A stretch of 13,214 nt of DNA, taken from the NCBI GenBank assembly GCA_910577065.1, contig CAJTLD010000069.1, positions 1,406-14,619 on the forward strand, written 5' to 3'. Positions 6,554-13,214 of the stretch are shown here, in pieces. The stretch comes from an uncultured Lachnospiraceae bacterium. Its GTDB lineage: Bacteria > Bacillota > Clostridia > Lachnospirales > Lachnospiraceae. The translations under genes were made by a program, and so were the position numbers. The stretch's first letter is position 1. Every line of letters begins with the position of its first letter. Below the pieces are notes generated by a model. The model ran no database searches and was not told where the DNA came from. It worked only from the letters and a program-made list of their open reading frames with translations.

Positions 6554-7102
6554 ATGAAAGCAACAGGAATTGTGCGCAGAATAGACGATTTGGGAAGGGT
6601 CGTTGTACCAAAAGAGATCAGAAGGACTTTACGGATCCGGGAAGGCGACCCATTGGAAATATTTACAGACCGCCAGGGAGAAATCATATTAAAAAAATAT
6701 TCTCCAATCGGCGAATTAAGCCAGTTTGCCGGACAATATGCGGAAAGCCTCTCTCAGACAACCGGGACTTTGGTCTGCATTACCGACCGGGATCATGTCG
6801 TGGCTGTGGCTGGCAGCGGCAAAAAAGATTTTGACGGCAAGCCTTTGAGTAAACAGATGGAAGGCATTATTGAAAACCGGGAAGATTTTGTAGCCAATAA
6901 AGACGATTCATCTTTTGTAAAAATCACTCTGGACGATTCCGGGGAACAGTGTTCCCAGGCAGTCGCCACGATTATCTGCCAGGGAGACGCCATCGGCGCG
7001 GTGGTCATTTCCGATAAAAATGAAAAGCGGCAGATGGGTGATACCGAACATAAACTGGCCATTACGGCGGCAGGGTTTTTGGGCAGGCAGATGGAACAGT
7101 AA
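6554..7102 (+). CDS. spoVT: Stage V sporulation protein T (AbrB-family regulator)
   Basis: This 182-residue protein is close to the 178 residues of B. subtilis SpoVT. Residues 1-50 form the AbrB/SpoVT swapped-hairpin DNA-binding domain (MKATGIVRRIDDLGRVVVPK, EIRRTLRIREGDPLEIF). Residues from about 56 to the end form the GAF-like sensory domain seen in SpoVT, with TGTLVCITDRDHVVAVAG, then the region ending QAVATIICQGDAIGAVVIS. In B. subtilis SpoVT acts in the forespore, up- and down-regulating sigma-G-dependent genes during spore maturation, and affects germination. Its presence implies an endospore former or a recent descendant of one. GGAGG lies 10 bases before the ATG. It is monocistronic, divergent from the penicillin-binding protein gene and convergent with the phosphatase gene. 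The stop codon abuts the terminator hairpin. Confidence 0.95.
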   Translation: MKATGIVRRIDDLGRVVVPKEIRRTLRIREGDPLEIFTDRQGEIILKKYSPIGELSQFAGQYAESLSQTTGTLVCITDRDHVVAVAGSGKKDFDGKPLSKQMEGIIENREDFVANKDDSSFVKITLDDSGEQCSQAVATIICQGDAIGAVVISDKNEKRQMGDTEHKLAITAAGFLGRQMEQ

Positions 7103-7137
7103 AAATGCCGGAAGGACGCTTTTGCGGCGTCTTTCCG
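7101..7137. terminator. Terminator hairpin shared by convergent spoVT and phosphatase genes
   Basis: An 11-bp stem (7109-7119 with 7127-7137, one G-T wobble) closes a 7-base loop. On the minus strand it is followed after a few bases by T5 (7105-7101), making a good intrinsic terminator for the phosphatase transcript. On the plus strand the downstream sequence is not T-rich, so for spoVT it is weaker. The T-tract overlaps the spoVT stop codon (7100-7102). Confidence 0.75.
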
Positions 7138-7166
7138 ACATTACATAATACACCGTATCCGAAATT

Positions 7167-7877
7167 CTAATCATGCAGTTCATCGCTGTCAAACGTTTCA
7201 CAATACCTGGCATAAAAAGACGGCTCCTCGCCTTTTGCATAGAGGTGCGACACGTCTCCAAACCGGCTGATCCGAAACGAAGCAATGCCTTCCCTGCGTT
7301 CTTCCGTCATTACCGTAGTCACAGAAGACGGCGCGGCGCAAAATCCATGCCAGAGCACCATCGGGGATACGCCAATCAGATGCCCCAGCAGTACGCATTC
7401 CAACGCAAAGTGACAGAAAAACGCAATTGTATCGCGGTTTGGGCGCTCTGCCCGGTAAAAATTCCCTTCCCTGGCATAGCCATGCCGTTTTAACAGCGCG
7501 TCAAATTCCTCCGTCACATGGGTATATTCCTGCCATACCCTGCCTTCCCGCATCAAATCTGTAGAAGCCCAGGCGTCTTTATCAAAATATTCCTTTACGT
7601 TCATCCAGTCTTGCGGCAGGAAATCCCAGCAATTGATCGGATACCCTTTATCCGGCCGTATAACTTCTGCGGGAAATTCCTCAACCGCCTGCATACGTTT
7701 CTTTTCAAGCGTAAGGGACGCCGTATCCTTTGCCCTGCCAAGCGGCGAAACATAGCATTTGTCAATTTTTACGCCGGAAAGCATTTCCGCCAGATACCCG
7801 GCTTCCCGCCAGCCTTTTTCGGTCAGTGAATCACGTTCATAATCCGGTTCCCCGTGGCGTATGATTAGTAATTTCAT
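7167..7877 (-). CDS. Histidine phosphatase family protein (phosphoglycerate mutase-like)
   Basis: This 236-residue protein opens with LLIIRHGEP, placing the phospho-accepting His8 within the Arg7-His8-Gly9 signature. SPLGRAKDTA (44-53) supplies the second conserved arginine (Arg48), and FFCHF (153-157) gives the second active-site histidine, His156. These are the core residues of the branch-1 histidine phosphatase superfamily, so phosphatase or mutase activity is expected in the cytoplasm. The substrate is unknown: the insert between about 70 and 145, rich in Trp and charged residues, does not match classical phosphoglycerate mutase or alpha-ribazole phosphatase as I know them. GAGGAA lies 4 bases before the ATG. 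It follows carB by 56 bases with no terminator between them and is probably co-transcribed. A terminator follows it. Confidence 0.85.
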   Translation of the reverse strand: MKLLIIRHGEPDYERDSLTEKGWREAGYLAEMLSGVKIDKCYVSPLGRAKDTASLTLEKKRMQAVEEFPAEVIRPDKGYPINCWDFLPQDWMNVKEYFDKDAWASTDLMREGRVWQEYTHVTEEFDALLKRHGYAREGNFYRAERPNRDTIAFFCHFALECVLLGHLIGVSPMVLWHGFCAAPSSVTTVMTEERREGIASFRISRFGDVSHLYAKGEEPSFYARYCETFDSDELHD

Positions 7878-7933
7878 GTTATTCCTCGCTTTCCTCGGAC
7901 TGTCCGCCGCTGTGCGCCTCTGTAAGAAGTTCT

Positions 7934-10900
7934 TTATTTATCATAAATTTCCCGATGCAGTTCCTGCAAAGACTTTAGTTCGCTGTTTTTATGCGCCTTC
8001 ACATAGTGGATTCCTTCCGCCGTAGCCTTTGCGGCCGCTAAGGTGGTCAGGTACGGCACCCGGTTCTTGATTGCGGACTTACGCAGATAGCTGTCGTCAA
8101 ACGCCGCGTCCTTGCCGGCGGGGGAATTAATCATCAGCTGAATCTCCCCGTTTGTAAGCAAATCCACAATATTGGGACGTCCTTCGTATATCTTATTGAC
8201 CCGATCCGCCGGAATGCCGGCAGACGTAATCAGATCATACGTCCCTCCTGTCGCCACAATCCGAAAACCGTCTGCATAAAGGCTTCTGGCCACTTCCTCC
8301 ACTTCGCCCTTATCCTTGTCGCTGACGGAAATCAATACCGTCCCTTCTAACGGAAGTTTGGACTGGCACGCCTCCTGGGCTTTATAAAACGCCTCCCCGT
8401 ACGATGCGGATAATCCAAGCACCTCTCCGGTGGAACGCATTTCAGGCCCTAAGACGGGGTCTACCTCCTGGAACATATTAAACGGGAACACCGCTTCTTT
8501 CACGCCGTAATTCGGAATCACCTGTTCTTTTAAACCGGGAACGGGGGATGGACGGCCCGTCAGTTCCGAAGTAATGATTTCCGTTGCCAGCGGCACCATA
8601 CGGATATTGCAGACCTTAGACACCAAAGGCACCGTACGCGAAGCCCTTGGGTTTGCCTCCAATACATATACCCTGCCGTTTTCGATAGCATACTGCATAT
8701 TCATCAGGCCCTTTACATGCATCTCTTCCGCAATCTTCCTGGTATATTCCTTTATGGTTTCCACATTTTCGGCGGAAATATGCACGCTTGGGATGATGCA
8801 GGCCGAGTCCCCGGAGTGGATTCCGGCCAGTTCAATATGCTCCATTACCGCAGGCACAAACGCATGCGCGCCGTCGCTGATGGCGTCCGCTTCACACTCT
8901 AAAGCATGATTTAAGAAACGGTCAATCAAAATCGGGCGGTCCGGCGTTACGCCGACGGCGGCAGCCATATATTCCGACATGCCCTCGTCATCATAAACAA
9001 CTTCCATTCCGCGGCCGCCAAGCACATAAGACGGGCGCACCATAACCGGATAGCCTATTCTTCCGGCAATCGCAACCGCCTCTTCCACAGAAGCCGCCAT
9101 TCCGGATTCCGGCATCGGAATCTCTAATTTTTCCATCATTTCACGGAACAAATCGCGGTCTTCCGCCAGATCAATCACCGACGGGGACGTTCCCAGAATC
9201 TTTACGCCGTTCTTCTCAAGCTCCGACGCTAAGTTTAACGGGGTTTGCCCGCCGAACTGCGCGATAACGCCCAGCGGCTTTTCTTTCTTATAGATGCTTA
9301 ATACGTCCTCCAGCGTCAGCGGCTCAAAATACAGCTTGTCGGAAGTATCGTAATCGGTGGAAACCGTTTCCGGGTTGCAGTTTACGATAATCGTTTCAAA
9401 ACCGAGTTTCTTTAACGCAAGCGACGCGTGTACACAGCAGTAATCAAACTCAATGCCCTGGCCAATCCTGTTCGGCCCGCCGCCTAAAATCATAATCTTG
9501 GGTTTATCCGTACGCACCGGATTTTTATCGGGGGCATTGTAGGTCGAGTAGTAATACGCATTGTCTTTTGTACTGCTTACATGCACGCCTTCCCATGCTT
9601 CCTCTGCGCCGAGCGCGATACGGCGGCTGCGGACGGCATCCTCCGGAACCTGCAGAATCCCGCTTAAATATTTATCCGAAAACCCGTCCTTTTTGGCCTG
9701 AACTAACAGTTCGTCCGACGGCAGGCCTCCTTTGTACGAAAGCAGCGCCTCTTCTTCTTCCACAAGTTCTTTCATCTGCTCGACAAAATACGCCTTAACT
9801 TTCGTAATTTCACAAATCTCTTCTACCGTAGCCCCTTTGCGCAGCGCCTCGTACATCTGGAAATGACGCTCGCTCGAAGCGGTCTTTAGGGCGTGAAGCA
9901 GTTCTTCCTTGCTCAACGAATCAAAATTCCCGGCGTGCCCTAAGCCGTACCGCCCTGTTTCCAGGGAACGGATTGCCTTCTGGAACGCTTCTTTGTAGGT
10001 CTTGCCGATACTCATTACCTCGCCTACGGCGCGCATCTGGGTGCCAAGCTGATCCTTTACGCCTTTGAATTTTTCAAACGCCCAGCGCGCAAATTTGATA
10101 ACCACATAGTCCCCGTCCGGCACGTATTTGTCTAACGTCCCATATTTGCCGCAGGGAATATCCTTTAAGGTCAGGCCGGACGCCAGCATAGCCGATACCA
10201 GGGCAATCGGAAAACCGGTCGCTTTTGACGCAAGCGCGGAGGAACGGGACGTACGCGGATTAATCTCAATAACGATAATGCGGTCCGACACCGGGTCATG
10301 GGCAAACTGGACGTTTGTCCCGCCGATAACCTGTACGGACTCCACAATCTTGTACGCCTGTTCCTGCAGCCGCTTCTGGCATTCTTCGGAAATGGTAAGC
10401 ATCGGCGCCGAACAAAACGAATCTCCGGTATGCACGCCCAGCGGATCGATGTTTTCAATAAAACATACCGTAATAATATTGTTGTCCGCATCACGCACGA
10501 CCTCAAGTTCCAGTTCTTCCCAGCCGAGCACAGACTCTTCCACCAGCACCTGCCCGACCAGGCTTGCCTGCAGGCCGCGCTCACAGATGATTTTTAATTC
10601 TTCCCTGTTATATACCAGCCCGCCTCCGGCGCCGCCCATGGTATACGCCGGACGCAGCACAACCGGATACCCAAGCCTGTCCGCTATGGCAAGCGCCTCG
10701 TCTACCGAATACGCCACCTCGCTGCGCGCCATCTCAATCCCAAGTTTGTCCATCGTCCGTTTAAACTCGATCCGGTCTTCACCGCGTTCAATTGCGTCTA
10801 CCTGGACGCCAATTACTTTTACGCCGTATTTATCCAAAACGCCTGCTTTGTTCAGTTCCGCGCACAAGTTCAGCCCGGACTGCCCGCCCAGATTGGGCAG

Positions 10901-11158
10901 CAGCGCATCCGGGCGTTCCTTTGCAATGATCTGTTCCAAACGCTCTACATTCAACGGTTCAATATAAGTGACATCCGCCGTTTCCGGATCGGTCATAATG
11001 GTTGCCGGGTTGGAATTGACAAGTACAATTTCATACCCCAGCTTTTTCAGCGCTTTGCACGCCTGTGTTCCGGAATAGTCAAATTCGCAGGCCTGACCGA
11101 TGATAATTGGCCCGGAACCAATAATTAAAACTTTATGTATATCTGTTCTTTTTGGCAC
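7934..11158 (-). CDS. carB: Carbamoyl-phosphate synthase large subunit
   Basis: This 1074-residue protein is nearly the same length as the 1073-residue E. coli CarB. It makes carbamoyl phosphate from bicarbonate, ATP and ammonia delivered by CarA, for pyrimidine and arginine synthesis. The first half has IIGSGPIIIGQACEFDYSG, a glycine-rich ATP-grasp loop (MGGAGGGLVYN) and SALASKATGFPIA. The second half repeats the fold with ILGGGPNRIGQGIEFDYCCV and VRPSYVLGGRGMEVVY. The MGS-like allosteric domain spans about 938-1074 (VLISVSDKDKGEVEEVARSL, VATGGTYDLI, EGRPNIVDLL). I choose the GTG at 11158 because GGAGG lies 7 bases upstream and the protein then begins (M)PKRTDIHKVLIIGSGP, as family members do. 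An ATG at 11209 would add 17 atypical residues and would start upstream of that site. CarA is not in the window. The gene has its own promoter and is followed by a phosphatase gene. Confidence 0.97.
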   Translation of the reverse strand: MPKRTDIHKVLIIGSGPIIIGQACEFDYSGTQACKALKKLGYEIVLVNSNPATIMTDPETADVTYIEPLNVERLEQIIAKERPDALLPNLGGQSGLNLCAELNKAGVLDKYGVKVIGVQVDAIERGEDRIEFKRTMDKLGIEMARSEVAYSVDEALAIADRLGYPVVLRPAYTMGGAGGGLVYNREELKIICERGLQASLVGQVLVEESVLGWEELELEVVRDADNNIITVCFIENIDPLGVHTGDSFCSAPMLTISEECQKRLQEQAYKIVESVQVIGGTNVQFAHDPVSDRIIVIEINPRTSRSSALASKATGFPIALVSAMLASGLTLKDIPCGKYGTLDKYVPDGDYVVIKFARWAFEKFKGVKDQLGTQMRAVGEVMSIGKTYKEAFQKAIRSLETGRYGLGHAGNFDSLSKEELLHALKTASSERHFQMYEALRKGATVEEICEITKVKAYFVEQMKELVEEEEALLSYKGGLPSDELLVQAKKDGFSDKYLSGILQVPEDAVRSRRIALGAEEAWEGVHVSSTKDNAYYYSTYNAPDKNPVRTDKPKIMILGGGPNRIGQGIEFDYCCVHASLALKKLGFETIIVNCNPETVSTDYDTSDKLYFEPLTLEDVLSIYKKEKPLGVIAQFGGQTPLNLASELEKNGVKILGTSPSVIDLAEDRDLFREMMEKLEIPMPESGMAASVEEAVAIAGRIGYPVMVRPSYVLGGRGMEVVYDDEGMSEYMAAAVGVTPDRPILIDRFLNHALECEADAISDGAHAFVPAVMEHIELAGIHSGDSACIIPSVHISAENVETIKEYTRKIAEEMHVKGLMNMQYAIENGRVYVLEANPRASRTVPLVSKVCNIRMVPLATEIITSELTGRPSPVPGLKEQVIPNYGVKEAVFPFNMFQEVDPVLGPEMRSTGEVLGLSASYGEAFYKAQEACQSKLPLEGTVLISVSDKDKGEVEEVARSLYADGFRIVATGGTYDLITSAGIPADRVNKIYEGRPNIVDLLTNGEIQLMINSPAGKDAAFDDSYLRKSAIKNRVPYLTTLAAAKATAEGIHYVKAHKNSELKSLQELHREIYDK

Positions 11159-11165
11159 TCGGATA

Positions 11166-11170
11166 CCTCC
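11166..11170 (-). promoter_or_regulatory. Ribosome binding site fixing the GTG start of carB
   Basis: GGAGG on the minus strand lies 7 bases before GTG at 11158. The site falls inside the reading frame that would start at the ATG at 11209, which argues that translation begins at the GTG. Confidence 0.85.
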
Positions 11171-11193
11171 ATTTTTCTTTTTTGCTGTGAGAT

Positions 11194-11222
11194 ATTTTAC
11201 ATTATCCACGGACGGCTGTCAA
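11194..11222 (-). promoter_or_regulatory. Strong sigma-A promoter of carB
   Basis: On the minus strand a perfect TTGACA (11222-11217), a 17-bp spacer (11216-11200) and TAAAAT (11199-11194, five of six bases) form a near-consensus vegetative promoter. The predicted start is near 11187, leaving a leader of about 29 bases. That is too short for a PyrR-type attenuator, so control of this promoter, if any, would have to act at initiation. It lies between the kinase stop codon and carB. Confidence 0.82.
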
Positions 11223-11238
11223 TTTCTGTTTGTGCGGA

Positions 11239-12312
11239 TTACTTGCATAACGCGCACATCTGATCCCATTTCTTTTCCATATCGGCCACCAGGGCGAACT
11301 GTGTACGACAGCGATCCAGGTTGTGTTTTTCCCTGGAAATCTTAAAGTAAACGTCGCCTTCCAGATAATCCGCCAAAAAGCGCATACCGCACTCTAACGT
11401 CATCATCTTTGCGCCCATCGGAAGGACTTCCACTTCTTTTTGGGTCAGCCTGCCGCCGCAGCCTTCCAAGAAACCTTTTACATAAATCTCAAACAGTTCC
11501 AGATCCAGGGATACTTTCGATACGTCCGGTTCGTCCTCCGCAGCCGTATTTGCGCCAAACCGGATGGCGTCGCCGAAATCATGCGCGGAAAGCCCCGGCA
11601 TTACCGTATCCAGATCGATAACGCAGACCGCCTGATGCGTTTTGGGATCAAGCATAATATTGTTTAACTTTGTATCGTTATGCGTAACGCGCAAAGGAAG
11701 CTCGCCTTTTGCCAGCATTTCATGCAGCATGGAAGTTTCTTTCGCCCTCTCCCGCACAAACGCGATTTCCGGGGCAACCTCGGCAGCCCTGCCTTTTACG
11801 TCCGCTTCCACTGCTTTTTCAAAATCGCGGTACCGCTTCGCCGTATCATGGAACTGCGGAATCGTCTCATGCAGCGTATCCGCCGGGTAATTTGCAAGCA
11901 TTGCCTGGAATTTGCCAAAAGCTACCGCGCTCTGGTAAAAATCCTCCCTGCTCTCTACCGCGTCGAATGTTTCCGCGTCTTCAATAAATTCATAAACGCG
12001 CCATTTCTCGCCCGCATCGTCCGTAAAATAAGGTTTATCGTCCCTGGTCATAACGACCGTCAGCGTTTCCCTCTTCGGGTCGCCGCCGTTTCGGATAATC
12101 TCTTCGCGCAGATACGAAGTTACGCCGATAATATTCTCCATAAGCTGATCCGTATCTTTGAATATCGTCGTATTGATTCCCTGCAGGATATATTTTTTGC
12201 CGCTTTCCATCTCTGCCAGATATGTATGGTTGATATGCCCGCTTCCATACGGTTCAATTGATGAAACGCCGCCTTCTGCCTGAAATTTGCTTAAGATTTC
12301 TTTCTTCTCCAT
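11239..12312 (-). CDS. nahK: N-acetylhexosamine 1-kinase (NahK-like, APH fold)
   Basis: This 357-residue kinase closely follows the pattern of bifidobacterial NahK/LnpB (about 359 residues), which uses ATP to phosphorylate GlcNAc or GalNAc at C1. Visible matches to that family are EPYGSGHINHTYL (20-32, nucleotide loop), YILQGINTTIF (41-51), WRVYEFIED (104-112) and FHDTAKRYRDF (154-164). The catalytic loop LRVTHNDTKLNNIML (207-221) carries Asp213. VIDLDTVMPG (231-240) holds the metal-binding acidic pair, and further matches are DFGDAIRFGA (245-254) and ECGMRFLADYLEGDVYF (307-323). AAGGGG lies about 9 bases before the ATG. It starts 16 bases after the nucleotidyltransferase stop, so the two form an operon that would turn a free hexosamine into a nucleotide sugar. 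The exact sugar is inferred from the family. Confidence 0.86.
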   Translation of the reverse strand: MEKKEILSKFQAEGGVSSIEPYGSGHINHTYLAEMESGKKYILQGINTTIFKDTDQLMENIIGVTSYLREEIIRNGGDPKRETLTVVMTRDDKPYFTDDAGEKWRVYEFIEDAETFDAVESREDFYQSAVAFGKFQAMLANYPADTLHETIPQFHDTAKRYRDFEKAVEADVKGRAAEVAPEIAFVRERAKETSMLHEMLAKGELPLRVTHNDTKLNNIMLDPKTHQAVCVIDLDTVMPGLSAHDFGDAIRFGANTAAEDEPDVSKVSLDLELFEIYVKGFLEGCGGRLTQKEVEVLPMGAKMMTLECGMRFLADYLEGDVYFKISREKHNLDRCRTQFALVADMEKKWDQMCALCK

Positions 12313-12328
12313 TTGTAGTACCCCTTTC

Positions 12329-13214
12329 TTATGCTTCCCATAATTTTTCCGGATAAACGCCTTTTTCCTTAAAATCTGCTATCGCCTGTTTTACAACTTC
12401 CTTGTCCTCTTTGTAGGTAACCCCATACCAGCGGTCTTCGGACTTTAATACGGTCACGACCACTTTGTTTTCTTCCATCAGTTCCTGTACGGCAGACGGA
12501 AGGAAAAACTCGCATTTCAGCGGATTTGCTTCCAGATTCTTTTCTAAAAATACCGGGAAACGATCTTTTAGTTCATCCATCAAATTCTGCTCAAAGCCCC
12601 ACATGTTCATAGAAACGGTGCTGCCCTTTGGAATCGTAACCCAGGTGGCCCCGTCGTCTTCGGTATATGCGGTGCCGCCGTCCCTCTTTTCGATGCGGGT
12701 ACGCTCGCGGATGTCTACCAGATGGCCTTCTTCGTCAATCTTGCATACGCCCCTTGCCACATGCCCGTTTTCCGTGAGGGTGTTTTCCACAATATAGCCT
12801 ACCATAACATACTGGTAAAGCGGGCTATCCTTGGGCTGGCTCAAATAATCGTAAATCACCGAAAACGCATGGCGTCCGTAAAAATCATCCGCATTGATTA
12901 CGGCAAACGGGCCGTCAACCTTGTCTTTGCAGCTTAATACCGCATGGCCCGTGCCAAACGGCTTTACGCGGCCTTCCGGCACGCAAAATCCGTCCGGCAG
13001 CGCGTCAAGTTCCTGATAAGCATACTCCACCTGCATACGTTTTGCGATGCGATCGCCGACACATTCTTTGAATACTTCTTCGTTTTCTTTCTTGATGATA
13101 AAAATAACCTTCTCAAAACCTGCCAGCATCGCATCATAAACGGAAAAATCCAAAATCACGTGCCCTGCGTCGTCCATCGGATCCATCTGCTTGAGCCCGC
13201 CGTAACGGCTTTCC
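12329..13214 (-). CDS. Sugar-phosphate nucleotidyltransferase, 5' end outside window
   Basis: The frame is open to the right edge and 294 residues are visible. The first internal ATG is at 13186, but the sequence before it reads ESRYGGLKQ, the end of the nucleotide-binding signature (AAGxGSRxGGLKQ) of the NTP_transferase fold, so only about 10-15 N-terminal residues are missing. Other landmarks, numbered from the first visible residue, are GTGHA (87-91) and INADDFYG (106-113), whose aspartates bind the metal. The C-terminus is WYGVTYKEDKEVVKQAI followed by about 20 residues. Such enzymes transfer a nucleotide to a sugar 1-phosphate. Together with the NahK-like kinase downstream it probably forms a UDP- or dTDP-activated (amino)sugar; the nucleotide and sugar cannot be read from the sequence. 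It belongs to a different family from the uridylyltransferase of the bifidobacterial lacto-N-biose cluster. Confidence 0.85.
   Translation of the reverse strand, partial: ESRYGGLKQMDPMDDAGHVILDFSVYDAMLAGFEKVIFIIKKENEEVFKECVGDRIAKRMQVEYAYQELDALPDGFCVPEGRVKPFGTGHAVLSCKDKVDGPFAVINADDFYGRHAFSVIYDYLSQPKDSPLYQYVMVGYIVENTLTENGHVARGVCKIDEEGHLVDIRERTRIEKRDGGTAYTEDDGATWVTIPKGSTVSMNMWGFEQNLMDELKDRFPVFLEKNLEANPLKCEFFLPSAVQELMEENKVVVTVLKSEDRWYGVTYKEDKEVVKQAIADFKEKGVYPEKLWEA

Noticed and set aside
10128..10967. 279-residue plus-strand open frame inside carB
   Set aside because: It lies wholly antisense to a clear carB coding region, is rich in Ser/Pro/Thr as expected from a reverse-frame shadow, and has no recognisable domain.
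11159..11209. ATG start of carB 17 codons further upstream
   Set aside because: The GGAGG site falls inside this extension and points to the GTG at 11158, and the extra residues are unlike the family N-terminus.
11680..12261. 193-residue plus-strand open frame inside the kinase gene
   Set aside because: It is antisense to the NahK-like gene, with no domain and no ribosome binding site of note.

Overview
The window looks like chromosomal DNA from an endospore-forming, low-to-mid-GC Firmicute, most likely a Clostridia member of Lachnospiraceae type. The reasons are a full-length SpoVT regulator, Gram-positive style AGGAGG ribosome binding sites, sigma-A promoters matching the B. subtilis consensus, a ROK glucokinase with the Firmicute cysteine motif, and an ECF sigma/anti-sigma pair of a kind common in Clostridia. 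The family assignment of the organism is inference. I see no mobile element, CRISPR array, tRNA or rRNA.

Layout: (1) 1-79 is the 3' end of an unidentified plus-strand gene. (2) 167-2100 (+) is a two-gene operon: an ECF sigma factor overlapping by four bases with a single-pass membrane protein, probably its anti-sigma factor, whose outer part looks like a beta-propeller. A candidate ECF-type promoter with a T7 tract in its spacer lies just upstream and suggests autoregulation. (3) 2128-6308 (-) holds, in transcription order, a class A penicillin-binding protein, a ROK glucokinase and an AEC-family permease. The glucokinase has a near-perfect sigma-A promoter whose -35 box contains the stop codon of the penicillin-binding protein, and an intrinsic terminator separates it from the permease. 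(4) 6554-7102 (+) is spoVT, divergent from the penicillin-binding protein across an AT-rich 245-bp gap. (5) 7167-13214 (-) holds, in transcription order, a sugar nucleotidyltransferase cut by the window edge, an N-acetylhexosamine 1-kinase (NahK) homologue, carB with its own sigma-A promoter, and a histidine-phosphatase family protein. A hairpin shared by the two convergent units lies at 7109-7137.

How the genes work together: the kinase and nucleotidyltransferase look like a two-step salvage route from a free (N-acetyl)hexosamine to a nucleotide sugar. Glucokinase feeds glycolysis and precursor synthesis. The penicillin-binding protein polymerises and cross-links peptidoglycan. CarB makes carbamoyl phosphate for pyrimidines and arginine, but its partner CarA is not in the window. 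The ECF pair is a self-contained envelope-signalling module with an unknown signal. Most of the window is ordinary core and accessory gene content. The least-described parts are the propeller-bearing anti-sigma protein and the kinase/nucleotidyltransferase pair.
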